Below, one piece after another: positions 1 to 6,059 of a DNA stretch of 6,428 bases. Position numbers and translations under genes: made by a program. Below the pieces are notes generated by a model, which had not been told where the DNA came from, made no database searches, and saw nothing but the letters and a program-made list of their open reading frames with translations. This DNA is from Synergistaceae bacterium (GTDB taxonomy: Bacteria > Synergistota > Synergistia > Synergistales > Synergistaceae): NCBI GenBank assembly GCA_031283975.1, contig JAITAT010000132.1:1-6428 (forward strand), in the 5' to 3' direction. Every line of letters begins with the position of its first letter. Positions within the stretch are counted from its first letter, which is position 1.

Positions 1-1
1 A

Positions 2-655
2 TCCGCGGAATTGTTGCGGGGACTGAAGGGTGGCGTGAGATTGTCTGGAGTGGCCGCTAATTTCGCGTGCGCGTCGGGAGTGCTGCCGACATCCGAAAAT
101 ATGGCGGCCCTCGTGAGGTGCAGAGATACGGTTGCAGACATCGTCGGCGCGGAGCTGTCTATTGTAAGCGTCGGAGGGACTTGCTGCCTGGAGGTGATAG
201 AGAGGGGGCAGACGCCCAAAGAAGTGAACGCGCTTCGATTATGCGAGGGAGTGATGCTGGGCATGGATACCGCCTTTGATCGTAAAATTCCGTATCTTTC
301 GCAGGATGCCCTGCGCATAACGGCGGAGATAGTGGAATGCAAATTAAAACCGAGCGTTCCGGTTGGAACCGTGGGGTTGCAGGCGTTCGGGGAAAAACCC
401 GTATTCGCGGACAAGGGAATGAGGAAACGCGCTCTGCTGGGAATCGGGCGTCAAGATGTGAACGTCGACAGGATCGAACCGATCGAGGAAGGCGTCGAAA
501 TTGTGACGGCTTCGAGCGATCACCTTATAATGGACGTGACCGACGCGGATTACGGAGAGGGATATAAACCGGGAGACACGATGAGCTTCAGGCCCCTTTA
601 TCCGGCGATGTTGGCTAGTTCGACGTCGGAATATGTCGAACTCGTATTTGAATGA
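2..655 (+). CDS. Amino-acid racemase, ornithine racemase (Orr/COG3457) family, 5'-truncated by window edge
   Basis: This is the C-terminal ~218 residues of a fold-III PLP-dependent racemase of the alanine/ornithine racemase group. The reading frame is open to the left edge, so the TTG at 11 is not a real start. Family landmarks as I remember them from ornithine racemases are clear: a GVxxNxAC-xGVxPTxENM-like block at 50-105, a PSVPxG...AFGEKPVFxDKGxRKRAxLxIGRQDV block at about 350-460, and an SSDHLIxDVTDAD block near 515-550. The usual length is about 350 residues, so roughly the first 130, including the PLP lysine, lie outside the window. Expected role: interconverting L- and D-forms of an amino acid (ornithine in the founder), feeding cytoplasmic amino-acid fermentation. 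The segment at 170-187 reads VGGTCC where I recall GGNSSS, so the substrate may differ. It is translationally linked to the DtxR gene downstream. Family is sure; substrate is not. Confidence 0.85.
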   Translation, partial: SAELLRGLKGGVRLSGVAANFACASGVLPTSENMAALVRCRDTVADIVGAELSIVSVGGTCCLEVIERGQTPKEVNALRLCEGVMLGMDTAFDRKIPYLSQDALRITAEIVECKLKPSVPVGTVGLQAFGEKPVFADKGMRKRALLGIGRQDVNVDRIEPIEEGVEIVTASSDHLIMDVTDADYGEGYKPGDTMSFRPLYPAMLASSTSEYVELVFE

Positions 656-661
656 CTGACA

Positions 662-670
662 GGGAGGGAG
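662..670 (+). promoter_or_regulatory. Ribosome binding site deciding the DtxR-family start
   Basis: GGGAGGGAG ends five bases before the ATG at 676. It favours this start over the ATG at 652, which overlaps the racemase stop codon. The site lies just after the racemase stop at 653-655, so the two genes are likely cotranscribed. Confidence 0.7.
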
Positions 671-675
671 AAGAA

Positions 676-1347
676 ATGGAACTGACCGCCAGAGTTGAGG
701 ATTATCTCGAAGCGATATTGGAAATAGAGATGTCGGGAGAAATTGCGACAGTAACGCAGATGGCGAAAAATTTGGACGTGACGAAAGCCACCATAACAGC
801 GGCTCTCAAAAAAATGAAAGGCGACGGGCTATTGGAGCACGAGCGTTACGGCGACGTAATCCTGACCAGGGAGGGGCGCGAAAAAGCCCTCGCTATTTAC
901 AGGAGGCACGAATTTCTCAAAGATTTTTTCGTGCGGATATTGGGATTTTCCAGGGAACGGGCGCAGAGCGTCGCCTGCGTGATGGAACACGAGATAGACG
1001 AGGTCACCGAGATGAGGCTGGCCGCCTTTACCGACGCGTTGACGCAGGCTGAACGCAGAAACGAGACATGGCTGCGTGAATTGCTGGACAAACTGGACTC
1101 GGCTCATGAACTCCCTGCGCCGATGTGCCTGATGCCAAACGGCTCCAACGGAGTGATAGCCCGCGTCACCGCCCAGTATGAGCTTCATCGCCGTCTCAAC
1201 GCGGCCGGCTTTGTCCCCGGCGCCGAAATATCCGGCATAAAAAAGATAGAATCGCCGAAAGGGGCGAGTTTTACCTTCACAATGAACGGAATGGGAATAA
1301 ATTTCGGCATAACGGAGGCTTCCGCGGTGTGGCTGTATCAGCCGTAA
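676..1347 (+). CDS. DtxR/MntR-family metal-dependent transcriptional regulator with C-terminal FeoA-like domain
   Basis: A 223-residue DNA-binding regulator. It has an N-terminal winged helix-turn-helix (about residues 6-65, ending in the wing ERYGDVILT), a metal-binding dimerisation domain (about 66-140), and a C-terminal SH3-like FeoA domain (about 150-223) with the typical RRLxxxGxxPGAxI stretch. The length matches DtxR/IdeR rather than the shorter MntR. By motif alignment the primary metal ligands would be D9, E12, H78, C101, E104 and H105. Asp9 is the MntR-type residue where DtxR has Met, while Cys101 is the DtxR-type residue where MntR has Glu. Likely function: repressing metal uptake genes or activating efflux when Mn2+ or Fe2+ is abundant. 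The metal cannot be decided from sequence. I chose the ATG at 676 because a purine-rich GGGAGGGAG at 662-670 precedes it. An in-frame ATG at 652 overlaps the racemase stop as ATGA but has no Shine-Dalgarno and would add eight non-family residues. Confidence 0.88.
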   Translation: MELTARVEDYLEAILEIEMSGEIATVTQMAKNLDVTKATITAALKKMKGDGLLEHERYGDVILTREGREKALAIYRRHEFLKDFFVRILGFSRERAQSVACVMEHEIDEVTEMRLAAFTDALTQAERRNETWLRELLDKLDSAHELPAPMCLMPNGSNGVIARVTAQYELHRRLNAAGFVPGAEISGIKKIESPKGASFTFTMNGMGINFGITEASAVWLYQP

Positions 1348-1362
1348 CAGAGCGCGGGACGT

Positions 1363-1399
1363 TAAGCCGTCTCCCCGGCGCAGTAAATGACGGGGCTTA
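1363..1399. terminator. Weak imperfect stem-loop between convergent genes
   Basis: Between the converging stops, CCCCG at 1373-1377 can pair with CGGGG at 1391-1395 around a 13-base loop. TAAG at 1363-1366 can pair with CTTA at 1396-1399 outside a six-base bulge. There is no T tract on either side, so this is at best a poor bidirectional terminator or a transcription-collision zone. Confidence 0.25.
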
Positions 1400-2032
1400 C
1401 TCTCCGTCCCTCATTGCGGCGAGCGAACGTTCCAGCGAATCGAGCAGCGTCTGGCGGCGCTCCTTTTCGGTCATGCCGGCCGGCAGCTTTTCCGGGAAAA
1501 TAGGTTCGCCGAACGTCACGGCCACATGGCGAGGGCGCGGAAATTTGCGGAATATCGGATACGCTTCGAATGTGCCGTCTATCCATACCGGCACGATAGG
1601 GGTTTCCGTCTTAGAGGCGATAAGGGCGGCGCCGCCCTCGAAGGGCTGCAAATTTCCGTCCGGCGACCGCTCGCCCTCTGGAAATATCAATACGCTGTAA
1701 CCGTCCTTTATAAATCCAATGACGTCGCGCAACAGGCTAGCCGCGCTGTTTTTGTCCTGCTGGTTCACAGGCACGGCGCCGAGCGCGCGGATTAACGACG
1801 CGAACACCGGAACCTTGAAGAGTTCGTCCCAGGCGATGAATCTGATGGCATGGGGATACAGCATCCCCACCAGCGGAGGGTCGAGATAGCTTTCGTGGTT
1901 GGCGGCGAGGATCACGGGTTTACCGTTCCGGCCGGCGAGGAATTTTTTGAGTTCAGTCAGCCCCTTTACCGAGACGCGGTGATAGATGAAAAAATATATT
2001 CTGAAAAAAATCTGCGCCAGCTTGAATAACAT
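1397..2032 (-). CDS. plsC: 1-acyl-sn-glycerol-3-phosphate acyltransferase (PlsC-type)
   Basis: A 211-residue lysophosphatidate acyltransferase. It transfers a fatty acyl group to the sn-2 position of 1-acyl-glycerol-3-phosphate to make phosphatidate, the precursor of membrane phospholipids, at the inner face of the cytoplasmic membrane. The LPLAT motifs appear in order: motif I NHESYLDP with catalytic H46 and D51, motif II-like GAVPVN (85-90), motif III FPEGERS (117-123) and motif IV PIVPVWIDG (145-153). The hydrophobic N-terminus (residues 2-20, rich in Phe, Ile and Leu) probably anchors it to the membrane. Length is normal for short bacterial PlsC proteins. The ATG at 2032 follows a strong GGAGGAGG (2041-2048 region) with about nine bases between. 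It is a single-gene unit with its own predicted promoter, convergent with the DtxR gene. The acyl donor (acyl-ACP or acyl-CoA) cannot be read from sequence, and a broader LPLAT role is possible. Confidence 0.9.
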   Translation of the reverse strand: MLFKLAQIFFRIYFFIYHRVSVKGLTELKKFLAGRNGKPVILAANHESYLDPPLVGMLYPHAIRFIAWDELFKVPVFASLIRALGAVPVNQQDKNSAASLLRDVIGFIKDGYSVLIFPEGERSPDGNLQPFEGGAALIASKTETPIVPVWIDGTFEAYPIFRKFPRPRHVAVTFGEPIFPEKLPAGMTEKERRQTLLDSLERSLAAMRDGE

Positions 2033-2040
2033 GAGCCGTT

Positions 2041-2049
2041 TCCTCCTCC
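2041..2049 (-). promoter_or_regulatory. Strong Shine-Dalgarno of the plsC-type gene
   Basis: On the - strand this reads GGAGGAGGA, an almost perfect anti-16S match, about eight to nine bases before the ATG at 2032. It fixes the start and predicts efficient translation. Confidence 0.75.
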
Positions 2050-2077
2050 GACTTCCGATGCTATTATTTCACGCATG

Positions 2078-2106
2078 ATTATAGCCCGAGTTTGAAGCGA
2101 GAAGTG
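2078..2106 (-). promoter_or_regulatory. Candidate sigma-70 promoter of the plsC-type gene
   Basis: The - strand carries an exact TATAAT at 2083-2078, about 45 bases before the start codon. At a 17-base spacing the -35 position would fall on 2106-2101, which reads CACTTC, a poor match to TTGACA. The promoter may therefore be weak or activator-dependent. It lies downstream of the preceding operon's terminator, consistent with independent transcription. Confidence 0.5.
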
Positions 2107-2119
2107 GGCAAGCTTCTCG
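2098..2119. repeat. Inverted repeat CGAGAAG-N8-CTTCTCG over the predicted -35 region
   Basis: CGAGAAG (2098-2104) and CTTCTCG (2113-2119) form a perfect 7-base dyad with an eight-base spacer. The half-site centres are about 15 bases apart. It overlaps the expected -35 of the plsC promoter, so an operator is plausible, as is a stem-loop in any transcript reading through. No regulator is assigned. The remainder of the 199-base gap (2033-2231) shows no gene. Confidence 0.4.
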
Positions 2120-2178
2120 GAAAGAGTGTATCATGCTTTTCGCGCGTCATCGGATAGCGTGGGTTTGAAAGCGTACTT

Positions 2179-2200
2179 AAAAAAATTCCGCTCGGGCGGA
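2179..2200 (-). terminator. Rho-independent terminator of the FIST/kinase/HD-GYP operon
   Basis: On the - strand, TCCGC and GCGGA form a five-base GC-rich stem around a CCGA loop, followed by A and seven Ts (2185-2179). It begins about 31 bases after the response-regulator stop codon. The stem is short but the T tract is long, so termination is likely, though possibly incomplete. Confidence 0.75.
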
Positions 2201-2231
2201 TAACATAAAACATCACGCGCGAATACCCCCC

Positions 2232-3293
2232 CTACGGAGCGCCCGAAATTTCCGCGAATTTTGGAAAAATGTAGTCCAGGAGTTCCATCATCTTCGGGTC
2301 GAAATGGGTTCCCGTCTCGCCGTAAATCACCGACACGGCTTCGCCGTGGGTCATCGCGTCTCTGTAGGGGCGGTTGGAGGTCAGGGATTCGTACATATCC
2401 GAGAGTGCCGTCACCCTCCCAGAGATAGGTATGGCGTCCCCGGCGAGCCCGCCGGGATACCCGGAACCGTTCCACCATTCGTGATGCGTCATGGCGATTT
2501 CGCGAGCCGCGGGCAGAAATGACGGGTCGTCCCCAAGAGACTTAGCCGCGCCGTCTATCATCGTCGCGCCGAGCGCCGCGTGTTTTTTTATCTCCGCGAA
2601 CTCCTCACCGGTGAGCTTGCCCGGTTTCAGGAGTATGCCGTCCGCGACGTGCATCTTTCCGATGTCGCGCAGCTTAGAGGCTCTGATCATATATTCCCGG
2701 TGAACCGGGGGTATCGAGTACGCCCGGTTGTCGCGATTAGCGAGTCCCTCCAGGATTACGCGCGTATACGCCGCCGTTCTGTCCGGGCGCCCCGCTGTTC
2801 CGCCGCTGCGCCGCGACGAAGTGTTCGCCAGCATATCCAGCATGGAGTCCTGCGTCCTGGACAGACGGCCGGTTTCCTCGCTTATCAGCGTATCGAGACG
2901 CCTGCGGTAATTTTCGAGTTCCACGTTCAGGTTCACTCTGGCGAGCACGGTGTTTTTGCTGATCGGTTTCAGAATATAATCCGTCGCGCCGCGCTGAAAG
3001 ACGCGCTCCTCTTTTTCGTGTCTCTTTTGCGCCGTCAGAAAAAGAAGCGGAATGGACGATAGGCGGGGTTCCTCTTTGATGCGCTTTATGAGGTCGTATT
3101 CGCTCATCTCCAGCATCTCGGCGTCGATCAAAATCAAATCCGGCGTATGGTTCCCGAGGAAAGTCATGGCCCGCTCGCCCGACGGCGCGGCGTAAACTTT
3201 GCAGGAATGTTTCAGTATCTCCTGAAACATTCGCAGATCGGTAGCGTCGCAATCCACCACTAGAATGGCCGGGGTCTGTTTGTCATCGCTCAT
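2232..3293 (-). CDS. Response regulator: receiver plus degenerate HD-GYP domain
   Basis: A 353-residue RpfG-like protein. The receiver spans about 8-125, with phospho-acceptor D57, T87 and K109, but its acid pocket reads D14-C15-D16 where D-D is usual, and the conserved Pro after the acceptor is Leu61. A helical linker (126-160) leads to an HD-GYP domain (about 165-350). Intact HD-GYP proteins hydrolyse the second messenger c-di-GMP using a metal cluster. Here the signature is incomplete: the first-helix His is R169, the HD motif is R209-D210 (LRDIGK), while H238, H270-H271, D299 and the GSGYP loop (276-280) remain. Activity is therefore doubtful; c-di-GMP binding or partner contact through the GYP loop is an alternative. 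The ATG at 3293 is preferred: GGAG at 3306-3303 lies nine bases upstream, and it overlaps the kinase stop by 11 bases, implying coupled translation. An in-frame TTG at 3320 lacks a ribosome site. The upstream hybrid kinase is its probable partner. Confidence 0.88.
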   Translation of the reverse strand: MSDDKQTPAILVVDCDATDLRMFQEILKHSCKVYAAPSGERAMTFLGNHTPDLILIDAEMLEMSEYDLIKRIKEEPRLSSIPLLFLTAQKRHEKEERVFQRGATDYILKPISKNTVLARVNLNVELENYRRRLDTLISEETGRLSRTQDSMLDMLANTSSRRSGGTAGRPDRTAAYTRVILEGLANRDNRAYSIPPVHREYMIRASKLRDIGKMHVADGILLKPGKLTGEEFAEIKKHAALGATMIDGAAKSLGDDPSFLPAAREIAMTHHEWWNGSGYPGGLAGDAIPISGRVTALSDMYESLTSNRPYRDAMTHGEAVSVIYGETGTHFDPKMMELLDYIFPKFAEISGAP

Positions 3294-6015
3294 CCGAGGA
3301 TTCTCCGTCTTTTTCTCCAAGTACCGACATTATTATTTCCGAGGCGCGATCGTAATTGAAGGAGTCGATGGCCGCCCGCGCCTGAAAGAGCTTCCTGTCC
3401 AAATCCACGCCGTAACTTTCGGAAATTATCCCGTCCATTGTCCCAATCGCCCCGTCGTGCTCCAGATTGTCCATCATGACGCACACTTCCTCGAGCAGAT
3501 TGCGCAGGACATCGGACTTCCCGGCTCCTTTCGCCGGCGGATCCCCGAACGCGCGTTTCGGCACGATTTCGCGGATAAACGAAAAGAGTCCTTCCATACG
3601 CGCCTTGAACGCGCCGAAATTATTTTTGACAAACATGTAATTTTTGGATATCGCCGCGTTTTCAAGCGCCCTCGCTTCTTCCGATATCTCCGCCGCGCCT
3701 ATGTTGGCAAGGGAACTCCGGCACAAATGTATGCTCGCCCTGAAAGCCGCGAAATCGTTGCGCCCGATGCAGGCGGCCATGTGTTCCACTCTTTCGGGGA
3801 TACTTACGATGAACGTGTTTACGACTCCGATGTAGGCGTCTTCGGAACCGCTTATCCTGGCGAGAGCTGTCTGGGTATCGAGCGCCCCGGACAGCCTTGC
3901 CGCGATACTGCCGTTCTCGCTGGCCCCGCCGGCCTGTGCGGCTATGATTATCTTTTCTTTGGGCAGCCATTTCAGGAGTACATGGTTGAGTTCCGGTATT
4001 TCTATGGGCTTGCTGATGTAGTCGTTCATGCCGCACGATATATACGTCTCTTTCATGCCGGTGATCGCGTTGGCGGTGAGCGCTATTATCGGAACCGTCC
4101 GTGTCCAGCCGGAAGCGGCGCGCAGCGTCTTGGTCGCTTCTATCCCGTTTATCTCGGGCATCATGTGATCCATGAAAATGATGTCGTATCGCTTGTCCTT
4201 CACCATATCGTAAGCTGTTTTCGCGCCTTCCGCCGTATCGGGTTCGACGTTGTACTGGCGCAGCAGTTCACTTTCCACCATCAGGTTGATGTCGTTGTCG
4301 TCGACCAGAAGTATTTCCGTGTTCACGCACTTGAAAGCCCCGATGTATTCTCCGCTCACTCCTCCGCGAAGGTCCTGCCCCGATTTCATGTCGTTCGCGG
4401 CTCGCGCGACGGCCGTCACCAGGACAGGCTCGAACAGCACTTCTATGTTCGCGCCAGTGTGCTGATTGGCGGCGGCCCTGATGTCTTTCACGGCGACTAT
4501 CCGGCAGGACGGCGGTATTTTGTCCGTATACTCGTCTATGATATGCCGTCCCGCGTCGTATCTGTATATAAGATGCGTGTACGAATTTTTCGCGAGCAGC
4601 CCGGCGAATTCGGTCTCGTTTTCGCAAATGTCGTACGATACCCCCAAATCTCTCAGCATGCGTCCGTATTCTTCGAGACGCATCGTGTCCATCAGCAGCA
4701 GAATACGCTTTGACGCCGGATTGATGATGTAGGCCAGGGGCATACTCGACGCGGCCCGGACTTCTATGGAGAAGTAGAATACGCTTCCTTCCCCGTATTT
4801 GCTCCTGGCCTCGAGTACTCCGCCCATCTTTTTGACCAGCCGGCTGCTTATCGGGAGCCCCAGCCCCGTGCCCTCGACATTGCGGTTGATATATCTGTCC
4901 GTCTGCGCGAACGGCTGAAATATCATCGAGAGCTCGTTTTCTTTTATGCCTATGCCCGAATCGGACACCTCGAAGTACAGTCTCACCATGTCGCCCTTTG
5001 CGTGCTCGCACGACACCGACAGTCCGACGTATCCCTCTTTCGTAAATTTTACCGCGTTGTTCAGCAGGTTGAGCAAGACCTGTTTCAGCCTTATGTCGTC
5101 GCATATTATCAAAGACGGGGCAAGCGGATCGATATGGGAGACGAATCCAACGTTCTTCTCGGAGGCTTTAAAATTTATCAGGCCGGAAATATCCGACATA
5201 AGGGCGCCTAAATCCGACGGAGTCTCGACAAGTTCCAGTTTGTCGGCTTCTATCTTGGAAAAATCCAGGATGTCGTTGATTATCGCGAGCAGCGAATGAG
5301 ACGCGTTTGTGATGCTTTGTGCGTAGCCCCTTTGAACGTCGTCGAGCCTCGTTAAAAGAAGCAGGTCGCTCATGCCTTTTATGGCGTTCATAGGAGTGCG
5401 TATCTCGTGGCTCATGTTGGCGAGGAATGTGCTTTTTGCCCTGTCCGCGGCCTCCGCCCGCTCGGCGGCCGCGGTCAGCTCCGTGACGTCGTGAAAGACC
5501 ACCGACAGCCCCAGGCAGTTGCCATCGGAATCTACCGCCGGGGAAACTTCGACATCGCAACGCAGCGTCCTGCCGGATTTAAACATCACGCTGTCATTGA
5601 ATGAAACGGCGGCGGATTCATAGAGCGACTTGCGGAAGCACTCCTCCATTCGCAGAACCCACTCATCCGACGTCACGCGTATGAAGAGCTGCCTGAACGA
5701 GAGCCCCTCCATTTCCTTCTGATCGGAGAACGCGAGCATTTGCATCAGCTTGTTGGTGCCTATGATATAGCGCGTTTCATTGTCCAGGATAAACACCACG
5801 ATCGGGGAAGTTTCGAGCAAAAGCTTGTTATAAAGCAATTGGGCCGAAAGTTTCTTCTCGTTGAAACTCCTCAGATGCTCGGCATGTTCATACATCATCG
5901 CGAGCTGGTTGTAGCTGTGTTCCAGCTTGTTGAGTTTCCTCCGGCTTTTCCGGTATTCGGATATAATTTTTTTTATATCCCGTTCGTCGGTCTGATATCC
6001 GTTTTCATCGCTCAT
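3283..6015 (-). CDS. Soluble PAS hybrid histidine kinase with degenerate receiver, receiver and Hpt domains
   Basis: A 910-residue cytoplasmic phosphorelay kinase; I see no membrane span or signal peptide. Order: charged coiled-coil-like N-terminus (about 10-66), PAS sensor (67-180), HisKA with [14 protein letters not shown] and autophosphorylated H203, HATPase_c (about 300-418) with N320 in the N box, DSGIGI (352-357) and GTGLGLPIS (382-390), a receiver-like segment (436-545) lacking a clear acceptor Asp, a full receiver (566-685) with D572-D573, acceptor D616, T647 and K669, then an Hpt domain (about 705-820) with phosphorylatable H763 before an ANIGA motif. A helical tail (830-905) ends the protein. 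Expected route: ATP to H203 to D616 to H763 to an outside receiver, most simply the response regulator encoded next. The ATG at 6015 follows GAGG (6024-6021) by five bases. The gene lies 44 bases after the FIST gene and overlaps the response-regulator gene. The input ligand is unknown. Confidence 0.92.
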   Translation of the reverse strand: MSDENGYQTDERDIKKIISEYRKSRRKLNKLEHSYNQLAMMYEHAEHLRSFNEKKLSAQLLYNKLLLETSPIVVFILDNETRYIIGTNKLMQMLAFSDQKEMEGLSFRQLFIRVTSDEWVLRMEECFRKSLYESAAVSFNDSVMFKSGRTLRCDVEVSPAVDSDGNCLGLSVVFHDVTELTAAAERAEAADRAKSTFLANMSHEIRTPMNAIKGMSDLLLLTRLDDVQRGYAQSITNASHSLLAIINDILDFSKIEADKLELVETPSDLGALMSDISGLINFKASEKNVGFVSHIDPLAPSLIICDDIRLKQVLLNLLNNAVKFTKEGYVGLSVSCEHAKGDMVRLYFEVSDSGIGIKENELSMIFQPFAQTDRYINRNVEGTGLGLPISSRLVKKMGGVLEARSKYGEGSVFYFSIEVRAASSMPLAYIINPASKRILLLMDTMRLEEYGRMLRDLGVSYDICENETEFAGLLAKNSYTHLIYRYDAGRHIIDEYTDKIPPSCRIVAVKDIRAAANQHTGANIEVLFEPVLVTAVARAANDMKSGQDLRGGVSGEYIGAFKCVNTEILLVDDNDINLMVESELLRQYNVEPDTAEGAKTAYDMVKDKRYDIIFMDHMMPEINGIEATKTLRAASGWTRTVPIIALTANAITGMKETYISCGMNDYISKPIEIPELNHVLLKWLPKEKIIIAAQAGGASENGSIAARLSGALDTQTALARISGSEDAYIGVVNTFIVSIPERVEHMAACIGRNDFAAFRASIHLCRSSLANIGAAEISEEARALENAAISKNYMFVKNNFGAFKARMEGLFSFIREIVPKRAFGDPPAKGAGKSDVLRNLLEEVCVMMDNLEHDGAIGTMDGIISESYGVDLDRKLFQARAAIDSFNYDRASEIIMSVLGEKDGESSDER
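5959..5980. repeat. Perfect 8-base inverted repeat with T6/A6 loop inside the kinase gene
   Basis: GGATATAA (5959-5966) and TTATATCC (5973-5980) flank six Ts. On the coding strand this gives a run of eight As (5974-5967) across codons 14-17 (Ile-Lys-Lys-Ile). The structure is AT-rich and close to the start of the gene. It may be only a consequence of a Lys/Ile-rich helix, but such A runs can slip. Confidence 0.5.
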
Positions 6016-6059
6016 GAATTCCTCGAATATCTTCGCGGCGCTCCGCTCTGGTTATGGCA

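Noticed and set aside
829..1188. 119-codon frame on the - strand opposite the DtxR gene
   Set aside because: Antisense to the clear DtxR domains and has no recognisable motif or ribosome site.
2073..2136. GCATGAT (2073-2079) and ATCATGC (2130-2136) inverted pair flanking the plsC promoter
   Set aside because: Only seven bases each and 50 apart; such a pair is easily found by chance in a 200-base gap.
2226..2232. Run of seven Gs (- strand) at the response-regulator stop codon
   Set aside because: The TAG is read before the run, so length changes in the following Gs would not alter the protein; no phase-variation role is supported.
3265..4713. 482-codon open frame on the + strand, opposite the kinase gene
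   Set aside because: It lies wholly antisense to a well-supported kinase with conserved motifs. Its translation is low-complexity, rich in Arg, His and Val, and shows no family motif; long antisense frames are common in GC-rich coding DNA.
4268..5104. 278-codon frame on the - strand in another phase of the kinase gene
   Set aside because: Arg-rich, without motifs, and inside the kinase HATPase and receiver region; a shadow frame.
5962..5967. TATAAT on the + strand inside the kinase gene, a possible antisense promoter
   Set aside because: The hexamer at the proper -35 distance is CTCCGG, a very poor match; the TATAAT is a by-product of the AT-rich dyad.
3283..6015. Shared ATGAGCGATGA at the starts of the kinase and response-regulator genes
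   Set aside because: It only encodes the common Met-Ser-Asp start; similarity does not extend further, so no duplication is implied.
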